A stretch of DNA of 64,000 bases, from assembly GCA_019155185.1 (NCBI GenBank), contig CM032806.1, positions 15,674,580 through 15,738,579 of the forward strand, read 5' to 3'. Numbering within the stretch: the first letter of the stretch is position 1; each line of letters begins with the position of its first letter. The DNA is from Beaufortia kweichowensis (lineage: Eukaryota > Chordata > Actinopteri > Cypriniformes > Gastromyzontidae). The notes under the pieces were generated by a model. The model made no database searches and was not told the DNA's origin. It saw only the letters and a list, made by a program, of their open reading frames with translations. Position numbers and translations under genes: made by a program. Shown one piece after another: positions 1 to 15,926 of the stretch.

Positions 1-3583
<3,583 letters not shown>

Positions 3584-3599
3584 CTAGAAATTACCAATC

Positions 3600-5928
3600 A
3601 TCAATCAGCATCAAGTCTGCCACTAAATACAACAATTCAGCTTATTGCGTATTTGCTTCATTGGGTTTCGAAATGGTCATTGAGCGTGGACTTTTACACA
3701 TTAAACATTTTGAAGCTACTTTTGATCCAAAGAAAAATACAGTAAAAGCAAGAATGGCTGGGAAACTGATTTCACAATCACTTGAAAGTAAACTTTTGTG
3801 TTAAAAACAGCACGTGTATACACAACAACTAATACATTTGGCAAGTAAGCATCAAGAATGCATCATCACAAAAACTCAAGTCAATTTCTATTTTTTATCC
3901 CTTACATACAATTTATGGTGACCACCAAGCACCGTTTAACAAAATAACAGCATGACAATGGTGGTGCCCATGACAACTTTCCACGAGTAAAAATAGCTGG
4001 AGGAAAGACCCGATACTATCCTATTACACATTTACATTAAAAAATGTTTCTAAAAACCACAACACAGGAAAGTGTGATGATGGTCTGTGTTGCTCGCGCT
4101 GACTGATCTGAGGAGCGGCGCGGGACAGCGCGTGAAAGGGCCCGCTCGAAACAAGTGGTGTTTTGAAACCGCTTTCTCATATTTAAGCTTTTAAATCACA
4201 ATAATGTATCTAAATGTAAGCTCATGCCTTGTGTACTTTGACCTATGAAATGGCACCTATTAAAAATTAGCGTTTAGTCGTTAGTGTGTGTTGTCTAGCA
4301 GGCTCTTAGCTGTGAAGCTAACTCGTTACACAATACTTACTTTCACGTCATTTGTGTCCAATAAATGCTCTTATGAATATTAAAAAACAACAAAATTATT
4401 CAGGTCCACACGATAAATGAAACTTGGCATAAATAATTGTCACTCTTATACATATTATGCTGTAATCGAGTGTCGCATTGTTTTCCTGCCGCGCCACAGA
4501 GGATAAACTGAAAACCTGGACTGGATCTCTATGAACGCCTTTAGGGTCAATAAGTGATGAGGAAAAGCCGGACTGGATTTCCCACTGGCGTAAGATGGTT
4601 GTATTTATTGACTTCGTTTGTTGTTTCAAGTATCCAATATCAAATTATCATCTTCAGCAATACGTATTTAGGATATTGTGATGTTAATTTTGTTCATCTT
4701 AATTATTTATTTGATTTTGCATTGGACGGAGACATCATCCAATGTTTTTGGCTCCACATACCGAAAACATCACAGATACCTATCTGCAAGACCTAAACAA
4801 AATTAAGGGGGTTTATTATTATCTAGCCCATGCCTGAAAACTAAAAGATATTTTTAAGGGAAAAAAGTTGTTTCCAAAATAGCTGAATTGTGTATAATAA
4901 ATGTTAAATTCTGAGATGTGGTCATCATTTAAAGTCACCATTAAATAAAAAATAACAATTCTTATTATGGAATTTATTGCTGTGTTTATTATAAATGATT
5001 TGTCTGTGCCGGTCACTGTTTGTATTTATTCATGCATAATTCATAATACATTAATTCCCCTATGACATCTCTTGTCTGCAGAAGTAAAGATCTCTGCAGA
5101 ACACAGAAGGGATGTTACTTATTATATTGAGCGTTTTCAAACTGGAACAGGTGTTTTTCAACCATCCAATCATAAAAGGATGTAATCAATTTTTTAATTT
5201 TCTTGGGCTTTTCCAAACCATAGGCATTTGTAACCATCCAATGGAAGAAAGTAATTGCCCATTGTCCTGTTGATTTGTGCTATACTTCATACTATCAGAT
5301 GTTACTACACTCATGTATTTGTGCTTGGGTGTTAGTCCTATGTTTTGTACGGGACACTCTGACAAGGTAGCAAAAATCAACGGAGCACCCATTTAACTTT
5401 GCTTAAAAATTGAGAAATGGCCTTTTTTGTTCGGCTGAGACCCCAGTCTGTCTCTGATATATGACATATGTCTCGGTCAGAGGGTGGAACTATATTGACT
5501 GTCCAATGTCCAGGCTCCCAACTTCCAACAATCCAATCGATTCCTGAAAGACTTTCCTGCCCGACGTGGAAGTGTGACATAAAGCATGCAAATTATACAT
5601 CATTGACAAAAAGTCAAAATAGCTTTAATATGTCATCTAAGTAAAAAAAGAAACAGGAAACAATGGAAATAGATGTTGACCCTAAAGGTCATGTACAATA
5701 GATTCCCAGAAACAGTTGAGCCCACTCATCTGGGAAGGCCCTCCTTTTTTGGAGCCGTACAAAGAGCCGTGACTGGTTGTCAATGTTACTGAACAAACAA
5801 AATGTTTGCTTAAATGTTTTGAAGCACATGCGAACATGTGGGTCGATATCAGTGATATCAGTCCATGTCAGCTGCTCTGCTCCTCTTCCTAATACAGCAA
5901 TCATAAGCCCAGCATTTGTACTTGCAAA
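3600..5928. other. Spacer or kansl3 5' intron; dispersed repeat at about 4960-5580
   Basis: No supported coding exon. A CpG-rich patch at 4080-4150 is a candidate kansl3 promoter. The stretch 4960-5580 is a diverged copy of sequence also found at about 61395-61640 (shared blocks: TTATTATGGAATTTATTGCTGTG-like start, GTCCAATGTCCAGGCT-like middle, CAACTTCCAACAATCCAAT-like end), so it is a dispersed repeat. Short ORFs here look random. Confidence 0.45.
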
Positions 5929-5929
5929 A

Positions 5930-6770
5930 ATGGTAAGTTTATTAATCCTACTAATGTATAGATATTATTTACTTAGTCCATGGAATGGCACAATTGACTT
6001 GTTGTGATTTTTCTTTTTACAGAAATTGTTGGCTTTGAGTTTGGTCTTTTGTTCCTTTGTTGCTTTTAGTGATTCTTACTGTTTTCATGATCTTCCAAAA
6101 CCAGGTAAAGAGATAACATGCACACAAATATAAGCAGCAGTTGTATAGATGACCTATACAGCATGTGCTCAAAACAGCTGCAGAGCTTTTTACATGATGT
6201 TTAATGTGCACTATTATGTAATTAAACACACAGTATGTTTTATCATTTAAACAGGGGCAACAGATTGTCATGATGTCATTGATAATTCCCATCATCCTGT
6301 GGGAACTACTTGGACAAATAGCAGATGTATTAGATGTACATGCTCTGCTAAAGGAATGAGATGCTGTGACATGTAAGACATTTTATGCTAATTGTAGTAG
6401 ACACTTTAATTTAAAAATTAAGAAAAACAAATGCTGTTCTTTAAAACATTTGTTAAAATCTGTGGAATTCGGTTAATATGTTTCTGAATGAGTCCCAATG
6501 AGTAATGCAATTCATGCCACAGATGTAAACACAGAAATTAAGAGGATTATTTGTAAAGACTGTATCTGTTTATCAGCTTTTTACATCTATTGGTGTTTAT
6601 TTTCTTGGGTTTGTCTGAAGTATTGTTTGTTTTTTTGTCATAGGATGGGTTCAGTGTTCATCCATACTGAAGGCTGCATTGTGGAGTATGATTACAGTAA
6701 ATGCCAGTTTGAAGTGTTTCATACAAAAGACCGCAATATTAAATGTCAGTATGGTGCTGTTGGGAAGTAA
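5930..6770 (+). CDS. Beta-microseminoprotein family secreted protein, four exons
   Basis: Coding exons are 5930-5932 (the ATG only), 6023-6104, 6255-6372 and 6644-6770 (stop TAA 6768-6770), all with GT-AG introns and consistent phase, giving 109 residues. Residues 2-16 form a hydrophobic signal peptide (KLLALSLVFCSFVAF). The mature part has ten cysteines in the MSMB arrangement: an early SYCF, a C-x2-C-x-C cluster followed by an adjacent Cys pair, then three spaced C-terminal cysteines. Members are small secreted proteins of seminal and other fluids with poorly defined function. A poly(A) signal AATAAA sits at 6982-6987. The gene is opposite in strand to kansl3 and may be nested in its first intron. 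The family call is firm; the exact orthologue (MSMB or a fish paralogue) is not. Confidence 0.88.
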
Positions 6771-6981
6771 TTTCCACTGAATTAAAATATAGAGCTTATC
6801 AGTATGTATTTAGGTGCTTTTGGATAGGAGAATATCACCTGTACCTTACTATCCATCATGTAATAGCTCATGCAATGTTTTCAAACATTCTTAAAATATT
6901 TTTTTTCGATTTTGTAATACTGATTGTCACACTAGACAGTGCACTCATGGCACATTATTGAGATGAATGGACCTAAAATAC

Positions 6982-6987
6982 AATAAA
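6982..6987 (+). terminator. Poly(A) signal of the microseminoprotein gene
   Basis: Canonical AATAAA about 210 bases after the stop codon at 6770; nothing else on this strand would use it. Confidence 0.6.
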
Positions 6988-6989
6988 GT

Positions 6990-8320
6990 ATGTGTCATAC
7001 AACAAGACAAAGATATTACACCAACAATGGCATCATTTCCCATACTATTTAGTCTTAGCTTAACTAAATACACAAAGTTAATAAACCATTTAGCTTTATA
7101 TTATTGAAATATGAACATTACTTTGATACTATATACTACTGCACTCTTAACCCAGATTAGTTGACATTACTAGAAAATTGCGTGGAAACCCGTTGCACTA
7201 AACAATTTTAGTTTTCACACGGGATGAAACTAAACAGGTTAAATTGTATGAACATAGAATCTTAAGCGGTGCAGTAGACAAATCAAGTTTACATTAGTAG
7301 TCTTTACTGAAATTCATTAGTTCACATTATTAATGTTTTTGAGCATACGTTTCATAAAATAACTATTAAGTTAAACAAATGATTTTAAGTAGAAATAAAT
7401 GTTATATTTAAGTAATGTCTTAATATAATTTAAATTATAATTTAATAATTTAATAATTTAAATTATACTACTTGGACTGAATTAATAAATAAAATCTCAA
7501 AGAAATTAAACAACATTCCAATTTTTTTATTTTTTATTATTATTGTTGACAAAAACAGGTAACACTGCAATGTACTCAACCTCTTAAACTTGCCAAACTT
7601 TTTGCATGTTAACAATTGTAAATTGTTTAGAGGAACATTATTCAACAATATGCAGACAAGCAATAAACTGGATGAAAATAAAGTGAAAAGACAACACATG
7701 CACACATTCCTGCACAAACTGTTGACAACTTTTGAGTTGACAACTGTTAACTTATATCAATAGAGCAACAATATGCAGTTTTAACATACAGAACACTTCA
7801 GCTGCATCTTCAAAAGCACCTGTGAAAACAGAGCAGAAGAAAACTTTTAGATTAGCAAATCCACTGTTCCTGAACATCTGCTAATGACTACATCTTTTAA
7901 ACAGTTTAAGTTACTACTATAAACAAACAAACAAACAAAAAAAAAATATTAAGTTTCAAAAGAAACTATGAAATATTTTTGATCTTAATACAAGACACAT
8001 ATGCTAGCGTTAGCCACAAGTATATGTAAATGCATACACACACTGTTATATAAAAAAAAACCTTATGCCAACGAAATACAAACGTTGTAGGTAAACTGTG
8101 AACATGTAGAAACACACTGGCTAACCTTGTAAAATTTGACCTGACAGAAATATCTCATTTAAATGTTAAACTGTGAACCGACAGAAAAGGGAAAAAAAAC
8201 TAGCATCGATCGTCACACTAACACTACATTAACTTATTAACGATTAACTTATTAACGTTTAACTAACAACTGTTTTAGGGTAATTATTTTTGTCATAAAG
8301 ATTTCTATAGATTAGACACT
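6990..8320. other. AT-rich spacer, no gene seen
   Basis: AT-rich with homopolymer runs and no supported exon. On the minus strand a weak acceptor (TTTTCACAG) ends near 7820, followed by 30 bases and a GTATGT; it could pair with the donor at 8323, but no conserved coding sequence supports it. Confidence 0.35.
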
Positions 8321-8321
8321 C

Positions 8322-8480
8322 ACCGTTTCAAGCTGCTTTCAAAACTCCAGGTTTTGCGCGCCAAAGACCAGCACTCTTCAGACAGCATGTCAGTACACCG
8401 GGATGCTTGCACGATCCGACACAAACCGTCTTTGACAATACTACTGAACTCGGATCGAAACACGGCAAGTTAAGTAGGCC
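8322..8480 (-). promoter_or_regulatory. Candidate noncoding first exon and promoter, minus strand
   Basis: On the minus strand the sequence GAAACG|GTGAGTGTC gives a near-consensus donor (exon end 8324). The upstream stretch is richer in CpG than its surroundings. No ORF starts here, so it would be a noncoding first exon, possibly of kansl3 whose ATG lies 4.8 kb further on. The alternative is an unrelated noncoding transcript. Confidence 0.35.
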
Positions 8481-8752
8481 TAAAGCCATACAGCAATGAA
8501 TCGCAAAGGGGAGTGTGGAGGAAACTGAAGGTTTGCAGTGACAAAGTCTCAGACTTTATTCCACATGTAACCAAAAGCGTGTATGTTCGTGTAACAACTC
8601 CTTTATTATTTTGGATTGGCAACCACGTAAACACATCGTAATGCATTTTAAAACATCAAAATAGACCCGCCGTGAACTGTTAAATGAAAAACACAATGTA
8701 GCCTACAAAAATATGCCGCCAGTTGTGCCGCCTGGCCGTCAAGTGTTTCATC

Positions 8753-8860
8753 GCATCCGTTCCACCCGCACGATCCGTTCTGCGCATGCGTGTAATTACG
8801 TGTTTCACGGTTTCGTATCACGCGCATGCGCAGAACGGATCGTGCAGGTGGAACGGATCG
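8753..8860. repeat. 40 bp inverted repeat with paired NRF-1-like sites
   Basis: Arms 8753-8792 and 8821-8860 are inverted copies matching at 36 of 40 positions, separated by 28 bases. Each arm carries CGATCCGTTC next to TGCGCATGCG, which resembles the palindromic NRF-1 site. It could be a foldback MITE or a symmetrical promoter element; related GATCCGTACCG motifs recur near 16050 and 16225, favouring a repeat family. Confidence 0.7.
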
Positions 8861-8880
8861 TATACTGACAGTTCATGTCA

Positions 8881-9480
8881 CGACCTGTTTCAATAGGCCC
8901 CTCCCCCTTACAGAAGCCTAACATACTAAGTTGTCTCTACTTAACATGATTATTGCACTCAATATTTCACCTGAATAGTGCAAACAACTAATTAGATTTA
9001 GTAGTGACAACGTTTTTAAAAAAAAAGGACAAAGAATGAGTAATGACCACTTAAAATGTTTCATTAATACAAAATCTGGGTTTAGAATGTGGATGACAAC
9101 AGAGTAAGCTGGTGTGAAACGTTATGCATTGTGAAAAGCGCTATCCAAATAAACTTGAATTATTGTTTCAGAGCAGCTTCTGTCAACAAACAACATACAG
9201 TAAGTTGATATCAATAAACATTATGTAGTATTTATTACAATGATATTCAGCATACAAGGCGCACTCCCAATATTCTATAGCTGAAGTAAAACATCAGGAA
9301 AACAAATTTTGAAAAAATAAAAACAAAATATATATTAATAACTATAACACACAGATTTAACACACATGATTTACAAATGAAATTAAAGCTTGATAAAAAT
9401 AGCTGAAAGTTTAAGTAAACATATCGATGTTGTGTGTTTGACTTGATGCAGCGCTGCACTGACTGCGCAGACTGATCGGC
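8881..9480. other. Spacer with a LINE/SINE-type 3' tail
   Basis: No gene seen. Around 9125-9165 the text GTGAAAAGCGCTATCCAAATA followed by AACTTGAAT matches the common fish retroposon tail; a diverged relative lies near 34500. Confidence 0.4.
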
Positions 9481-9494
9481 AAATGACATCACAG

Positions 9495-9504
9495 TATCGC
9501 GAGA
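9495..9504 (+). promoter_or_regulatory. TATCGCGAGA core promoter motif
   Basis: TATCGCGAGA fits the vertebrate TMTCGCGANR promoter element of housekeeping genes. It lies about 700 bases upstream of a splice acceptor (about 10205) that leads into the tsen34-like coding exon, so it plausibly marks that gene's start. Confidence 0.55.
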
Positions 9505-9869
9505 GCGCAGTTCTGTTCAGTAAACGTGTGAATGTGGCTGCTCTCTACAGGCATTTGGTCCAGGCCAGGCAGCTCACTACTATGATCCAGAACTGTGTGT
9601 GTTTATGTTTGTTTGTATATAATGTGTATACATCGGTAGTTTACCCAAGAATTAAAAATTAAAAGAAGAGAAATGTCTTAGTGGTTCTGTGTCCATTCAA
9701 TGCATCACTCTCATTCGCAGCAACAAGAACTCTCGTCTTCAAGTGTTTGTGTGTAAAGCATCTTATTTATGACCATATGGCTCTTTACTGCAAAAGAAAG
9801 ATCGTTGTTCTGTTTTCTTGCAAATAAACCCACCGTTCCCTGGTGAAAATCTTACTTGACAATTTTTTC

Positions 9870-10105
9870 ACCCATATATCGCTCTGTATATGACTCTATC
9901 CTCTGTGAAACATAGAAGATATTCTGTGAAATGTCCTAGTGTTTTTTTGTTCATACAATGGAGGTCAATGGGATCTAATGTTGTTCGGCAATCTTTAAAA
10001 TATCTTGTTTTGTAATTTAGGAATGAAGTACAGGCTTGGAACAACATGAGGGTGAATAAATGAAAGATGTTTCATTTATGGGTAAACCACCCCTTTAATA
10101 ATATG
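9870..10105. repeat. Dispersed repeat (copy 1 of 3 seen)
   Basis: Shares ordered blocks with 32525-32730 and 48487-48780: TCAATGG beside a GTTGTTYG block, an AAAATATCTTGTTTTGT-like block, ATGAGGGTGAATAAATGA, and a closing ACCCCTTTAA-like end. No coding capacity. It precedes the tsen34-like exon. Confidence 0.65.
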
Positions 10106-10228
10106 TATTTTTTTTATTAATATGCATTTTGTATTTACGTTTATATTGTTACATTTCTATTATTAGTTTTAAAGTCTTGAAAGGTCTTACATTTTATTAT
10201 CCTAGACATGGAGGTACCCTGATCAAAC

Positions 10229-10734
10229 ATGGAAGAGAAGGAGGACATGGATGCTGGAGGTGAACATCAGCCAGCAGGAGATGATGTGATTGACGTCAGT
10301 TTTTGTGGCTCCACGCCTCTATTGTGGAAACTGTCAGATATAAAGAGATGCAGAGGTGCGGGTGTGATCGGGGCCTTTGTGGGCTCTCTGGCCCGTCAGC
10401 CTCTACAGAATGTGCGACTGGGCAGACCGCTGCAGCTGATGCAGGAGGAGGCGATGCTGCTGATGAAGACTGCAGCATCACTACACACTCAGGTATCTCT
10501 ACTCTGATTATCTACCTGCGAGTTTGTCTCTTATTCTGTCTGTATACAGTATCTGTAGTTCGGTTTATCAAAAATGAAATTTACATGTTTTTACTATTTG
10601 TCCAGCAGGAATGTGAAGATGAGCAGATACATTCCCAGGCCGTAAGACAGTATGAAGGAGGGTGTGGTCTGTTCATCACTGCAGTGGAGTTCTATGTGTT
10701 ATGGGTTCAGGAAGAGTCAGAGACAGATAACTGA
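10229..10734 (+). CDS. tsen34: TSEN34-like tRNA-splicing endonuclease subunit, N-terminal part only
   Basis: Exon 10206-10492 (ATG 10229) and a second exon 10606-10734 (stop TGA) join in phase to give 130 residues. Residues about 40-85 (GALVGSLARQ-like, then QNVRLGRPLQLMQEEAMLL) match the N-terminal domain of TSEN34, the subunit that cuts the 3' splice site of intron-containing pre-tRNAs. Family members have about 300 residues with the catalytic Tyr/His/Lys in the C-terminal domain; that domain is absent here and I find no further exon before 12.5 kb. The second exon matches the family only weakly and ends where a repeat begins (about 10735). Most likely a truncated gene copy or pseudogene with a surviving promoter; a missing-exon rearrangement in the assembly is also possible. 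Confidence 0.65.
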
Positions 10735-11370
10735 ATTTCACACAAGCAGGTTTACTGAATGAGCTTTAAAGTGCCATCCACAGGACAGCGCATGCAAACA
10801 GTCAAAACAGAAATAAACCCCAGCAACAGAAAATCCAAAAGGTAACTTGGGTATAAATACAAAAGAGAATACAAATCCACACGGGTTCCAGCAGCTGACC
10901 GTCAGCGATGCCGGTAACAAATCCTGACTGGTGACTCACAGAGCGAAGACAGACAGAGATAATCCAACAGGTAAAACTTTTCAGATACAGGCAGAGAACA
11001 TCCGAGATAATCCAACAGGTGAAACTTTTCAGATACAGGCAGATAACAGCCGAGACGATCCAACAGGTGAAACTTTCCAGGTACAGGCAAAAGGTGACCA
11101 ACAGAGCTACAGGTTGCCGTAAACCATGCACACAACATTAATCCCAGACAAGAACTGAACAAAAAGACAGAGTTTAAATAACCAAACAAATTAACAAACA
11201 CAGGTGCAAACAATCACAGACTGACGGCGGGTGCGGTGCAATGGATGATGGGATATGAAGTTCAATAGTCCGGTGAGTGAACGGGTGACGGGAACATTAA
11301 CACGGGTAGGAACATTACAAGCGTAGAGATTGAGTCCATGGGGAAGTGCAGGGTAAAACCGTGACACTAT
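10735..11370. repeat. Interspersed repeat holding a 48 bp minisatellite
   Basis: Non-coding stretch directly after the tsen34-like stop. It contains three 48 bp tandem units at 10958-11005, 11006-11053 and 11054 to about 11092 (core ATCCAACAGGTGAAACTTT). The ATGGATGATGGGATATG block near 11240 also looks repeat-derived. ORFs crossing the tandem units repeat a short peptide and are not genes. Confidence 0.6.
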
Positions 11371-12480
11371 GATTTAATCAAAATAAACTTGTTTGATCTA
11401 TTGAAGCTGTTGCAGTGGCGGAGCTAAAGTTTTATAAATGGGGTGGCCAAGGCTAAGTTTAAATACAATAATATATTATGTGTCAGGCAGTAATTTATCC
11501 AATAAAATCATGATCCTTATAAACAGCTACCTTATAAACAGGTACAATATTCAGGTATCATATATTTACAGTTGAAGTTTACATACAGCTTGCAGAATAT
11601 GAAAAATGTAAAAGATTTTGGAAAAAGTTTGTTTTTAATTCAGTACTGCCCTAACAGCATTTCTAACAGAATTTATAACACAGAATTGTATCTAAAAATA
11701 GTTTTTAATTTCTAAAAATAACCCAGTTCAAACATTTACATACACCTATTTCTTAATAAGATACAATGTTACCTGAACAAACAATGACAGTTTTCATGTT
11801 TTGTGGTAGTCGTTTAAGGGTTTCTTATTTGATCTGAGACATTAAACTGTTCACTGGTCTCAAGAAAACTTGTTCAGGATGTTTGCATTGTAAAAATGGA
11901 ATAAAAATTTGCTGTATTTCTTTGCCCCCTATTATCCTACCAAGCATGGCCATGGAGCTTTGCACCGGCCAAGAGGATGACTTCCTACAGAAGGACCTCG
12001 AAACAATTCTGTATGACCTGCATTTGTTTGTGATGAGATCGATGCATTTAAAATATATGTGGTTTATTTGTTTTTGTGTATAATGTTGTGTTTTTATGCA
12101 TTAAGATACGGTACATCAACTTAACTTGAAAGTTGATGGACATGTGTATCTCGGATGGCTTGAGGGTGAGTTTTGTTTTAAAGTGTAAATCAAATAAACG
12201 TAACAAACATTCACAACTCAAACTGTTTAGACAAGAAAACACGTTTTCGGGTACAAACCTCTCTTTTCAAAACAAAGCTACTAATATTTAAACAGACGTT
12301 TTTGAGCAGCATTTATTCATATCACACATTAAAATTAAACAATCTCCAGCCTCAGCTGTATTTTATTAATAGTTCAGTTGTTTGAATTTCGTTATGGAAA
12401 TAAAGGTCAGATATTGTGAGTTTTCAGTATTGTTTTATTTTGCATTACACTGTGAATGTATATTCTCATTATTTCTTGTT
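11371..12480. other. Spacer with Tc1-like MITE remnant, no gene seen
   Basis: At about 11565-11755 the text TTGAAGTTTACATACA and, inverted or internal, ACATTTACATACACC resembles Tc1-type ends. An ORF at 11883-12083 with a non-repetitive stretch (TGQEDDFLQKDLETILYDLH) has no splice or family support and is left unannotated. Confidence 0.35.
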
Positions 12481-12509
12481 TATATCTGATAGACATCAGC
12501 GGTTGTGTG

Positions 12510-12517
12510 TGACGTCA
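12510..12517 (+). promoter_or_regulatory. Consensus CRE (TGACGTCA)
   Basis: Full palindromic TGACGTCA lies 43 bases before an ATG that opens a short ORF ending at a GT donor (12560-12622). The spacing suits a core promoter. Confidence 0.45.
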
Positions 12518-12559
12518 CGCCTTGGAATGTTTTTCATGTCGTCATAGAACGATCTCAGT

Positions 12560-12622
12560 ATGTCAAGCGCTCAACGAGTTCTGTGTGCCATTCGACGACA
12601 GATACTACAGAAGAAACAGCAG
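12560..12622 (+). CDS. Orphan first-exon candidate, 21 codons
   Basis: ATG at 12560 opens 21 codons (begins MSSAQRVLCAIRRQ, ends QKKQQ) closed by CAG|GTAAAAC at 12623. Basic, amphipathic start could be a mitochondrial presequence, but I do not recognise a family and find no matching second exon. A CRE sits just upstream. It may be the remnant of a gene whose body was lost to the repeats that follow, or chance. Confidence 0.25.
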
Positions 12623-12639
12623 GTAAAACATTTATTATT

Positions 12640-13360
12640 TTAGCAGACTATACGAGCGGGCCAGGCGACTGTTCACCCCAGGGTTCTCATTTTGAGTTAG
12701 AAGTGGGGCCTGCACTGTAAGGTGGTGGGTGGGAAACAGGAATGGCTCCACTTTTGAAACACTAGTTTCCTAGCTCTGGTGGCGTTCTCTGGGCGGGACG
12801 ACAGTCCTGGCCCATGCCGAGTCTTGCTTAGTGCTGTTAGCTGCTGTTCACCCCCCGGACTCTCATTTAAGGTAAGTGAACTCCATTATTATCATCTCTC
12901 GCTCTCCTGGTGGCGTTCACTGCGCGGGACGACGACAGTCCTGGCCAACACGCCGATAGTTCTGCATAGCGGTGGATGGGTGCTGTTCACCCCCGGACTC
13001 TCATTTAAGGTATGAACTCTATTAATTATTATTATTATCTCTCGCTGTTGGCTTGTTTCCTAACTCCTGGTGTAGTTCTCTGGGCGGGATTACACACCAA
13101 GAGAGGCGGGACTTAAGGCAGAACAGCCAATCATCAGCCGGTGTCATGTTTGAGAGGGAGGGGAGAGGAGGCAGACACAGAGCGGCCAGAGAAACGGAGG
13201 AGCGACTGCTGTAAGGCGTTTGTGCAAAACTGCAGAAAAAGTGTGGGTGTTGAACCCTCTCACTGGGAAAAGTGTGGGTGTCGTGGGCATGAGGCACATT
13301 TGTGCTTCACAGGTAGGAAACGCGATTATAACTCTCGCTTATCGCTTGTATCCTAATGCC
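12640..13360 (+). repeat. Diverged tandem units, each ending in a donor-like GTA
   Basis: At least three units of roughly 130-160 bp share, in order: CTGGTGGCGTTCTCTGGGCG, GGACGACAGTCCTGGCC, CTGTTCACCCC, GGACTCTCATTTAAGGTA and CTCTCGCT. GGTA boundaries recur near 12870, 13010 and 13311; the last is preceded by TTCACAG. A further degenerate unit lies at about 15920-16060, beyond an intervening Tc1-like element. No stable ORF runs through them. Confidence 0.6.
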
Positions 13361-13394
13361 GCGGTCACACTTTTTTGATTCATTGATTCATACG

Positions 13395-14111
13395 CATACA
13401 TACGACGGAGGATTAGTGCCACCTAAAAAAAAATCTAAGACTATTAAAGTCGTTATTTGTAAACGTGTTTGGAGTTATGTATAGTAAACAATCAGATCTG
13501 TGAAGCATTTACCACAGTCAGTGCCTACACACTTTATCAATGAATCAACTATTTACATGCAAGCTGATGAGAAATAATGAGCAGGTTTTACGTTTTCCCA
13601 AAGTAAACCATTATAACGAACACCCACAGTGAGATTTAATACATTAAGACTGTGATATTAAAAGACTACAGTTCACTACACACTGTGTTAAATATATACA
13701 ATGCACAGGCAGGCAGTGGAGCCCATTCTGAATGAGAAGAGCCGCGCTTCAAGCGTGCACTATGAAGGGAACGAGCCATATAGCCAAATCCCTTGGTCTC
13801 GCTACAATAATCATAGTTTAACCCCATGATATTTAGTGATTACTTGTGGTATTCAATCTGCCAAAAATATATTTAACTATAGACCTTAACTCAATTTTGA
13901 CCAAATGTGTAGTTACTGCACTTTGCCTTTGGACGGCAGTATAATAAAACCATCGTTCATTTTTGTAAGGGCTGCATGGTCTCATATACATGTCTCTTAA
14001 AGCTATGACTTTATTCGTAGTATTTCGACTTTATTCTCGTAATATTTCGACTTTAATCTTGTAGTCTTAGATTTCTTCTTTTTTTACGTGGCATTAATCC
14101 TCCGTTGTACA
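13395..14111. repeat. Segment with inverted-repeat ends (possible MITE)
   Basis: Near 13400-13450 the block CGGAGGATTAGTGCCACCTA plus AATCTAAGACTA appears; the inverse of the same block lies at about 14050-14108. The arms bracket about 600 bases with no coding capacity. No target duplication was identified, so limits are approximate. Confidence 0.45.
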
Positions 14112-14113
14112 TA

Positions 14114-15761
<1,648 letters not shown>

Positions 15762-15857
15762 TATGCGAATTCGACGACGTAAAAAGTAAAAGAATTTGTA
15801 TCACGTGACGCGGCAGTATACGCTGTAGACGATCTGCGTAGAAATTTCACATTCTAA

Positions 15858-15926
15858 ATGTCTAGTGACCGTGGCATAAAATTTGATGTTTTACACATGC
15901 CCCATGTGGCGCGATTGTGTTTGCAG
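15858..15926 (+). CDS. Orphan first-exon candidate, 23 codons
   Basis: ATG at 15858 opens 23 codons (begins MSSDRGIKFDVLHM) closed by TTTGCAG|GTAGGAA at 15927. An E-box CACGTG lies at 15802-15807. The donor context resembles that of the tandem units at 12640-13360. No family recognised and no second exon found. Confidence 0.2.

Noticed and set aside
4554..4796. 80-codon plus-strand ORF and its antisense partner
   Set aside because: AT-rich sequence beside a dispersed repeat; hydrophobic random composition and no exon borders.
10958..11092. Possible CRISPR-like array
   Set aside because: Three contiguous 48 bp units without spacers in a vertebrate genome; a minisatellite.
10802..11213. Minus-strand ORFs with repeated YLKSFTCWII-type segments
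   Set aside because: They read across three 48 bp tandem units inside a non-coding repeat; no splice or family support.
11883..12083. 66-codon ORF with a non-repetitive acidic stretch
   Set aside because: No splice sites in good context, no recognisable family, and it lies near a Tc1-like remnant.
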